Assembly (NCBI GenBank): GCA_034433305.1
Contig: DAOUAM010000035.1
Span: 1-12,974, forward strand
Source of the DNA: DAOUAM01 sp034433305
GTDB taxonomy: Bacteria > Chloroflexota > Dehalococcoidia > Lucifugimonadales > DAOUAM01
Reading direction: 5' to 3'
DNA: 12,974 nt
Shown here: positions 8,356-12,974 of the stretch, one piece after another
Numbering within the stretch: position 1 is the first letter of the stretch
How the letters are laid out: the number at the start of each line of letters is the position of its first letter
Made by a program: the position numbers and the translations under genes
Notes under the pieces: generated by a model
The model's database searches: none
What the model was told of the DNA's origin: nothing
Seen by the model: the letters and a program-made list of their open reading frames with translations, nothing else

Positions 8356-8685
8356 CTACACCCCTTGTCCAGCGGGGCGATCAGAAGGCGGCTCGACCAC
8401 TTTGCGCCTTCTGCCACGGCGGCGCACCTGCCTTTCCTCCGGCTGCTCCCAGAAATAGAGTTCGTTGCCCTGTCGTCGGACCACCAGCTTCTTGTCCACG
8501 AGCTTGGCGGCGCTGTTCAGTCTGCGCCTTATAGTACCTACCTTCTCCCCCTCGGCGGCCACCAGCCTTCCCGCCTGTCCCACGGCCAGCCGCTGAATGT
8601 ACTCCACGTATTCCCTGATGTAATCCGCGGCGGTACCGGACTTGACTCTTGCCTCTTGCAGGGAGACTACCTCGAACCTGGGCAT
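8356..8685 (-). CDS. Small protein of unknown function with basic C-terminal tail
   Basis: This 109-residue frame is not one I recognise. It is supported as a real gene by a textbook ribosome site on the minus strand: AAGGAGG (complement of 8691-8697), followed after five bases by ATG at 8685. The first ~82 residues look like a compact mixed alpha/beta domain: MPRFEVVSLQEA, a helical segment with ADYIREYVEYIQRLAVGQAGRL, then EGEKVGTIRRRLNSAAKL and a strand pair with KKLVVRRQGNELYFW. After this comes an Arg/Lys-rich tail (RQVRRRGRRRKV) and a Pro/Gly-rich end. The basic tail suggests nucleic-acid binding, but that is inference. It stands alone, flanked by gene-free DNA on both sides. A dyad TGTCCAGGACA lies at 8722-8732, just upstream. 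Confidence 0.75.
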   Translation of the reverse strand: MPRFEVVSLQEARVKSGTAADYIREYVEYIQRLAVGQAGRLVAAEGEKVGTIRRRLNSAAKLVDKKLVVRRQGNELYFWEQPEERQVRRRGRRRKVVEPPSDRPAGQGV

Positions 8686-8721
8686 TTTTACCTCCTTGAC
8701 GACTCTTCAAAAACTGGATGC

Positions 8722-8732
8722 TGTCCAGGACA
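8722..8732. promoter_or_regulatory. Possible operator upstream of the small minus-strand gene
   Basis: TGTCCAGGACA is a perfect odd-length palindrome 37 bases upstream of the start codon at 8685. Position fits a repressor site, but there is no second copy in the window to support it and no clear promoter boxes. Confidence 0.25.
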
Positions 8733-9247
8733 CTCAGTCCAATACCAGCCCTGATTGACTGCGCCGGCTGCCCTGGTTAACACGCCTCCCGGGGCAGTGG
8801 CGCCAGGTGGACGGACACGAAATGCCACCGGGCCATTGCAAAAACATGGCCTGGTCACGCATGACTGGTATGAAACTCAGGCCCAGGGAATACAAGTCTG
8901 CTCTGAGTTCTCACCACATTATATATGAATTCTGTCACATTGGAAGCCCCGTACACTTCACTTTCTGTTTCATCGGGCCAATATTCCCGGTGTAGAGGGC
9001 CGGTTGACGGCTACATTTTGGGCGGCTTCGCCTGCTGTGTTGCCAGCGTGCATCCAGGGGAAAATAAGCGCGGGCCTGCACAACAGTGACATCTAAAGCA
9101 CTTCCTTTCCAGTAGAAAGTGGGTAGAGGGAGGAAAATTTTACTTTTGGCCCGATCTTACTGCTGGAGGAGATAGGGAAAGCAAGGGTTTTCACCAGGGG
9201 CTGGCACAGAGTTATACCGGTCCTGTGCGATAATGCCGTATTTCGTA

Positions 9248-9298
9248 GGGGCAAGTCTTGTGCCTACCCAAGCCCATGGCAGGCACAAGGCCTGCCCC
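9248..9298. repeat. 18-bp-stem hairpin, REP/MITE-like
   Basis: Positions 9248-9265 pair with 9281-9298 with one A-C mismatch and one G-U pair: GGGGCA with TGCCCC outside and TTGTGCCT with AGGCACAA inside, around a 15-base loop. Short hairpins of the form GTAGGGGC...GCCCC are common dispersed intergenic repeats in many bacterial genomes; only one copy is in this window. Confidence 0.65.
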
Positions 9299-9510
9299 AG
9301 AAGATTTATGGCACCATCATAGCGACCTGGTATTACATCCCACGGTCTGCGCCGCCAATGTCAGGGATAGCGGCTGTTGCGGCCATTATGGGTGGCGTTT
9401 TCCAAGTGGTTGCCCTTCTTCCGGACTGGTCGTGGGGTCCCAGCAGGGACAGAGCGATAGTGCCGCGTCCCAAAAGCGCATCAAGAGGCTTCATTAATGC
9501 AGTAGCGTCA

Positions 9511-9542
9511 GCTCCGCGCGGGCACTGGTGCGGGACCGGAGC
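9511..9542 (-). terminator. Possible terminator of the amidohydrolase gene
   Basis: GCTCCG (9511-9516) pairs with CGGAGC (9537-9542), with an inner GCAC/GTGC pair possible. It begins 17 bases beyond the amidohydrolase stop codon on the minus strand. No T-run follows, so support is weak. Confidence 0.3.
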
Positions 9543-9558
9543 AGGCGCTGCTGGCTGG

Positions 9559-10419
9559 TTATGTACTCTGGCTGGCGTCCAGCTTCAGTACCCTTCTGGC
9601 GTTCTCCAGCAGCACTTTGGGGCGGACCTCGTCGCGGATGGACAGCTCCTCGAACTCCCGCAGCCAGCGGTCGGGGGGCATGTAGGGATAGTCGGAGCCA
9701 AACAGCACCTTGTCCCGCAGCCGGGTATTGGTCTCGCGGATGAGCGCCTCAGGGATGTACCTGGGCGACCAGCCCGAAAGGTCAATGAAGCAGTTGGGCT
9801 TGTGAAGGGCCACGGCGATCTGCTCCTCGACCCAGGGCCAGGCGGGATGGGCCATGATGATGGTGAGTTGCGGGAAGTCGGCGGCCACGTCGTCTATGCA
9901 GGGTATGGGGGCGCTGTACTTGAGCTTCAGGCCCGCGCCGCCGGGCATGCCCGCACCGGCCGCAGCGAACCCCGTATGGAACAGCACCGGCACGCCCAGT
10001 TCCACGCACTTCTCGTAGATGGGGTAGAAGCGCGTGTCGTTGGGGAAGAAGGCCTGGTGGACGGGGTGCAGCTTCAGCCCCTTCAGCCCCAGTTCGCGGA
10101 CGGCGCGCTGCAACTCCTGCACGGCCTGCTTGCCACGCCAGGGGTCCACGGTGGCGAAGCCCATGAACTGCTCGGGGTGCCTGCGCACGATCTCGGCCAC
10201 GTAGTCGTTGGCGTCGGGCGGCTCGCCCGTGGAGCTTTCGGTGTCGCCAATGGAGAATATGACGCCGAAGATGTCCAGGTCTTTATATTTCGCTGCCATC
10301 TCAGCGGCGTCGCTGGGCACAGCCTGGAGCCGGAAGAACCGCCGCATCTGGGGCACCACCTCCTGCTCCGGCAGGCCGGGCTGGCGCGGCACGTGGACGT
10401 GCATATCTATGGCGCGCAT
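9559..10419 (-). CDS. Amidohydrolase family 2 (metal-dependent TIM-barrel hydrolase/decarboxylase)
   Basis: The 286-residue protein starts at ATG 10419, chosen because AGGAGGT (complement of 10424-10430) lies four bases upstream and the family's first motif follows at once; the open frame extends to 10536 but those 39 residues are non-conserved. Metal-site motifs are in order: DMHVHV (His7, His9), GLKGLKLHP (His118), VLFHTG (His148), MAHPAWPW (His191) and FGSDYPYM (Asp243). This is the Amidohydro_2 group, which includes ACMSD-type decarboxylases, 4-oxalomesaconate hydratase and gamma-resorcylate decarboxylase; members act on products of aromatic ring degradation. The exact reaction is not readable. 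It is divergent from the VOC gene across 201 bases and close to a HpaB-type hydroxylase, consistent with an aromatic catabolic neighbourhood. Cytoplasmic. Confidence 0.9.
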   Translation of the reverse strand: MRAIDMHVHVPRQPGLPEQEVVPQMRRFFRLQAVPSDAAEMAAKYKDLDIFGVIFSIGDTESSTGEPPDANDYVAEIVRRHPEQFMGFATVDPWRGKQAVQELQRAVRELGLKGLKLHPVHQAFFPNDTRFYPIYEKCVELGVPVLFHTGFAAAGAGMPGGAGLKLKYSAPIPCIDDVAADFPQLTIIMAHPAWPWVEEQIAVALHKPNCFIDLSGWSPRYIPEALIRETNTRLRDKVLFGSDYPYMPPDRWLREFEELSIRDEVRPKVLLENARRVLKLDASQST

Positions 10420-10459
10420 GCGTACCTCCTGCGTGGGCGTTGCGGGCAAGGCCAGCACT

Positions 10460-10489
10460 ATTATCGCAGATGTGGCCGCGCTGCTGGAA
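10460..10489 (-). promoter_or_regulatory. Candidate promoter of the amidohydrolase gene
   Basis: On the minus strand GATAAT (complement of 10460-10465) fits a -10 box at five of six bases, with TTCCAG (complement of 10484-10489) 18 bases upstream as a weak -35. It would give a 5' leader of about 35 bases. Confidence 0.3.
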
Positions 10490-10559
10490 CCCGTGGCGGT
10501 TGACTCCGGTGTGGCCTGCTGGTACACTCGCCTCACAGAGGGTTGTAAAGATATACCTG

Positions 10560-10588
10560 TTGAGAGCTAAAACAGCATAAAGTACGAT
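10560..10588 (+). promoter_or_regulatory. Candidate sigma-70-type promoter of the VOC gene
   Basis: TTGAGA (10560-10565) and TACGAT (10583-10588) are spaced by 17 bases, matching the consensus at five and four of six bases. The start codon at 10621 lies 33 bases beyond, leaving a short leader with the ribosome site AGGAG at 10610-10614. Confidence 0.4.
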
Positions 10589-10620
10589 GGCCCAGGTATC
10601 GCGGGCCGCAGGAGACAACC

Positions 10621-11088
10621 ATGGTCAGACCAAAGCAGCTAGGGCACCTGGTGCTGAGGGTGCGCGACCTGGACAGGGCGGAGAAGTTCTACACCGACGT
10701 GCTGGGGCTGCGCGTCACCAACAAGCGGGCAGGCCGCATGGTGTTCATGAGCGCCCGGGAGGGCGCCTCCCATGAGCTGGCCCTGATGTCCGTGGGCGCC
10801 AACGCGCCGGGGCCTGAGAGCAGCCGCGTGGGCCTCTACCACTTCGCCTGGGAGATGGAGTCCTTCGAGGACCTGAAGCGGCTGTATGGGGAGCTTAAGC
10901 AGAAGGGCGTCAAGATAGGGGGCATCGGCGACCACGGCATCTCCCTGGGCATCTACTTCTTCGACCCGGACGGGAACGAGATCGAGGCCTTCTACGAGTT
11001 GCCCCAGGACCGCTGGCCCAGGCAGGGCGACCTGTTCACAGGCAGGTTCCCCTATAGCCTGGAGGAGTCCGCCAGGGCGCCGGCCTAA
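10621..11088 (+). CDS. VOC-superfamily protein, extradiol-dioxygenase/glyoxalase type
   Basis: The 155-residue protein is a single two-module VOC unit: module one begins with LGHLVLRVRDLDRAEKFYTDVLGL, module two with VGLYHFAWEMESFEDLKRLY and ends with YFFDPDGNEIEAFYE. Metal ligands expected from the fold are visible as His9, His74 and Glu122. His105 and Tyr112 in DHGISLGIYFFDPDGN sit where extradiol dioxygenases carry their second-shell His and Tyr, which favours a small catechol dioxygenase-like enzyme over a glyoxalase; this is inference. The start is ATG at 10621 with AGGAG six bases upstream. The stop codon TAA (11086-11088) is the first base triplet of a large foldback element. The HpaB-type hydroxylase gene follows after 206 bases on the same strand and could supply a catechol substrate. 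Confidence 0.88.
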   Translation: MVRPKQLGHLVLRVRDLDRAEKFYTDVLGLRVTNKRAGRMVFMSAREGASHELALMSVGANAPGPESSRVGLYHFAWEMESFEDLKRLYGELKQKGVKIGGIGDHGISLGIYFFDPDGNEIEAFYELPQDRWPRQGDLFTGRFPYSLEESARAPA

Positions 11089-11221
11089 GCAGGTAGCCTG
11101 AGGTGCCAGCATCGGCCCCGCCCCCTCGCTAGCTCTCCCCCACAGGGGGCGAGGATGTCCCTTCCCCCTATGGGGGAAGGCCAGGAAGGGGGCGACGTTG
11201 GTACCTCAGGCCACTTGCTTA
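11086..11221 (+). repeat. 136-bp foldback element around repeat copy 4
   Basis: The left arm 11086-11114 and right arm 11193-11221 are 29 bases each and complementary at 24 positions; all five differences are transitions, and three of them still allow G-U pairing in plus-strand RNA. The left arm begins with the stop codon of the VOC gene (TAA) and the right arm ends in TTA. Inside lies the GC repeat core (11115-11193). The structure would separate the VOC gene from the hydroxylase gene. Confidence 0.8.
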
Positions 11222-11294
11222 GCAGGCTGTCGCGGACGCATGGCAGGAGGGCAGGGGCACGCCTCGCAGCGCTCCCCGCTCCAGGAGGTCCATC

Positions 11295-12767
11295 ATGCCC
11301 GCGCGTACCGGTAGCCAGTACCTGGAAGGACTCCGTGCCCAGCCACGGGAGGTCTGGGTCTGCGGGGAGCGCGTCGAGGACGTTGCCGCGCACCCGGCCT
11401 TCCGCAGGGGCGCCCGCTCCATAGCCGCCCTCTACGACATGCAGCACGACCCGGCCCTCCAGGAAGAGATGACCTACCCCTCGCCCACCATGGACGGCAG
11501 AGTGGGCCTTTCCTTCCTGGTGCCCCGCACGGCGGAAGACCTGGAGCGGCGCCGGCGCATGATGGCCCACTGGGCGAGGGCCAGCGGTGGCATGATAGGC
11601 CGCTCGCCTGACTACCTCAACGTCAGCCTCATGGCCATGGCCTGCGCCGGCGACTACTTCGCCCGGGGCCGCCCCGAGTCCGGGGACAACATCCGCCGGT
11701 ACTACGAGTACGTCCGCGAGAACGACCTGGCCCTGACCCACACCCTGGTGAACCTGCGGCGCACCAGGTCCGCATCGGCCACCATAGGCGCCGATGACGT
11801 GGGCCTGCGGGCCGTCGGAGAGACCGATGCCGGCGTGGTCGTCCACGGGGCGCGGGTGCTGGCGACCCTCGGCCCCATATCCGACGAGATCATGGTCTTC
11901 CCCTCCACGGTGCTGAAGGCCGAGAAGGACGCCGACCGCTTCGCCCTGGCCTTCGCCCTGCCCTGCGGCACGCCGGGGCTGAAGTTCGTGTGCCGCGAGA
12001 GCTTCGACCTGGGCCGCAGCCCCTTCGACCACCCTCTGGGGTCGCGCTTCGAGGAAATGGACGCCATAGTCATCTTCAACGACGTGCTGGTGCCATGGGA
12101 GCGCGTCTTTCTGCTAGGCGACGTGGAGCTATGCAATAACGCCTTCGCCGCCACCAACGCCGTGGTCCACATGATGCACCAGGTGGTCACCAAGAACGTC
12201 GCCAAGTCCGAGTTCGTCCTGGGGACGGCCTGCCTCATGGTGGAGGCCCTGGGTTCAGGCCAGCTTCCTCATGTCCAGGGCCTGGTGGCGGAACTGATGC
12301 TGGACCTGGAGGTGATGAAGGCGTGCCTGCGGGCCGCCGAGGCCGACGCCGCCCTGGACCGCTGGGGCGTCATGTGCCCCAGCAGGATGCCCCTGGACGT
12401 GGCCCGCAACCTGTTCCCCCGCATGTACCCGCGCATGATAGAGGTGCTGCACCTGCTGGGTTCCAGCAGCCTGATGGCCATCCCCTCCAGGGCCGACTTC
12501 GCTGCGCCCATCGGGCCGGACCTGGAGCACTACCTGTCCACCGACACCATGACGGGCCGGGAACGGGCGCGGCTCTTCCGGCTGGCCTGGGACATGGCCT
12601 GCAGCGCCTTCGGCACGCGCCAGGTGCTCTACGAGCGCTTCTTCTTTGGCGACCCGGCCCGCATGGCCAGCGCCCTGTACGCCCTCTACGACAGGCAGCC
12701 CCTCATGGAGCGCGTGCGGGAGTTCCTGGAGCGGGAGCAGTCGGAGGCAGAGGGGACACGCCTCTGA
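11295..12767 (+). CDS. HpaB-family flavin-dependent hydroxylase (4-hydroxyphenylacetate 3-monooxygenase type, oxygenase component)
   Basis: The 490-residue protein has the three-part layout of the HpaB family: an N-terminal mostly helical domain starting TGSQYLEGLRAQPREVWVCGERV, a middle beta domain (about 155-275) and a C-terminal four-helix region. From memory, catalytic Arg100, Tyr104 and His142 of the Thermus enzyme correspond to Arg103, Tyr107 (GRSPDYLN) and His149 (LALTHTLVN). The family uses FADH2 from a partner reductase to ortho-hydroxylate phenols; members also include 4-hydroxybutyryl-CoA dehydratase, but the retained Arg/Tyr/His set favours a monooxygenase. No flavin reductase gene is in the window. 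The start is ATG at 11295 with AGGAGGT at 11283-11289. Length is typical (480-520). The true substrate may differ from 4-hydroxyphenylacetate. Confidence 0.9.
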   Translation: MPARTGSQYLEGLRAQPREVWVCGERVEDVAAHPAFRRGARSIAALYDMQHDPALQEEMTYPSPTMDGRVGLSFLVPRTAEDLERRRRMMAHWARASGGMIGRSPDYLNVSLMAMACAGDYFARGRPESGDNIRRYYEYVRENDLALTHTLVNLRRTRSASATIGADDVGLRAVGETDAGVVVHGARVLATLGPISDEIMVFPSTVLKAEKDADRFALAFALPCGTPGLKFVCRESFDLGRSPFDHPLGSRFEEMDAIVIFNDVLVPWERVFLLGDVELCNNAFAATNAVVHMMHQVVTKNVAKSEFVLGTACLMVEALGSGQLPHVQGLVAELMLDLEVMKACLRAAEADAALDRWGVMCPSRMPLDVARNLFPRMYPRMIEVLHLLGSSSLMAIPSRADFAAPIGPDLEHYLSTDTMTGRERARLFRLAWDMACSAFGTRQVLYERFFFGDPARMASALYALYDRQPLMERVREFLEREQSEAEGTRL

Positions 12768-12776
12768 TTACCCCTG

Positions 12777-12850
12777 GCCCACTCTCTAGCTCTCCCCCAA
12801 GGGGGGCGAGAAAATCCCTTCCCCCAGAGGGGGAAGGCCAGGAAGGGGGC
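12777..12850 (+). repeat. GC-rich intergenic repeat, copy 5
   Basis: A full-length copy with CTCTCTAGCTCTCCCCC at the left, GGGGGGCGAG in the middle and GGGGGAAGGCCAGGAAGG at the right. It begins ten bases after the hydroxylase stop codon. Unlike copies 2-4 it has only a 5-base flanking inverted repeat (TCTGA at 12763-12767, TCAGA at 12857-12861). Confidence 0.8.
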
Positions 12851-12860
12851 AAAGCGTCAG

Positions 12861-12908
12861 ATCCCTCTTTGCTCTCCCTCACAGGGGGCGAGAACAGTCC
12901 CTTCCCCA
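12861..12908 (+). repeat. GC-rich intergenic repeat, copy 6 (truncated)
   Basis: The left half of the repeat (TTTGCTCTCCCTCACAGGGG, GCGAGAACAGTCCCTTCCCC) recurs directly after copy 5, and the right half is missing. The pair is bracketed by direct repeats CTGATTAC at 12764-12771 and 12911-12918. The remaining 56 bases to the window end show nothing recognisable. Confidence 0.7.
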
Positions 12909-12974
12909 ACCTGATTACACGATATGCATTCAGTTCAAAGACCGCCCTGGAGAAGGTGCCGAGCCGCCTTTGCC

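Larger units (their letters stand above)
8698..9558. other. Long gene-free region
   Basis: About 860 bases with no supportable gene. Open frames here (8807-8995 and 9258-9497 on plus) have no recognisable product and no good ribosome site. Base composition is lower in GC than the genes, with AT-rich patches near 8915-8945 and 9130-9150. It contains a GGCCAT/ATGGCC dyad near 8832-8852, the long hairpin at 9248-9298 and a GCTCCG/CGGAGC dyad at 9511-9542. No tRNA, rRNA or CRISPR is visible. It could be relic DNA from lost mobile elements. Confidence 0.7.

Noticed and set aside
8807..8995. A 62-codon plus-strand frame ending in an AT-rich patch.
   Set aside because: No ribosome site and no family resemblance.
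9358..10503. A 381-codon plus-strand frame.
   Set aside because: Most of it is antisense to the amidohydrolase and its product has no recognisable motif.
10420..10536. An upstream start at 10536 for the amidohydrolase, adding 39 residues.
   Set aside because: The added residues are low-complexity and non-conserved, while the ATG at 10419 has an AGGAGGT four bases upstream and begins right at the HxH motif strand.

Overview
The window is a GC-rich stretch of bacterial chromosome with nine supportable protein genes and several families of foldback repeats. Gene content fits an uncultured Chloroflexota lineage of the Dehalococcoidia/SAR202 type: a two-subunit-type cobalamin mutase, a HpaB-family flavin hydroxylase, stand-alone oligopeptide-type binding proteins, and strong AGGAGG ribosome sites. 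This taxonomic guess is inference from gene content only; no marker gene is present.

Layout, left to right. (1) 1-1644: the C-terminal ~547 residues of a family-5 ABC substrate-binding lipoprotein, ending in a strong terminator-like hairpin. (2) 1882-4628: a selenoprotein module. A GrdB-type gene is interrupted by an in-frame TGA (2929-2931) that is followed by a SECIS-like hairpin and 90 more codons of family-matching protein. It is followed by a GrdE-type proprotein gene. Together they look like component B of a glycine/betaine/sarcosine-reductase-like enzyme, but no GrdA, GrdC or GrdD gene is in the window and the GrdE half is divergent. (3) 4818-7812: a tight three-gene operon of an isobutyryl-CoA-mutase-type large subunit, an alpha/beta hydrolase and an SRPBCC protein. 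(4) 7813-9558: a gene-poor island holding one small minus-strand gene of unknown function and two foldback elements. (5) 9559-11088: a minus-strand amidohydrolase divergent from a VOC-family (extradiol dioxygenase-like) protein. (6) 11295-12767: a HpaB-family flavin-dependent hydroxylase. The last three could form an aromatic-ring hydroxylation and cleavage set, which is inference.

A ~75-bp GC-rich intergenic repeat occurs five times (1762-1835 inverted; 3217-3290, 4635-4709, 11115-11193 and 12777-12850 direct) plus a truncated sixth copy (12861-12908). In three cases the repeat core is wrapped in a copy-specific inverted repeat whose left arm begins at, or one base before, the upstream gene's stop codon. 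This is the most unusual non-coding signal here.

The strongest biological finding is the UGA-Sec gene grdB, which standard gene callers would split at 2931, paired with a GrdE-like protein in which the expected pyruvoyl-precursor cysteine appears to be a serine. The substrate of this system cannot be read from the sequence.
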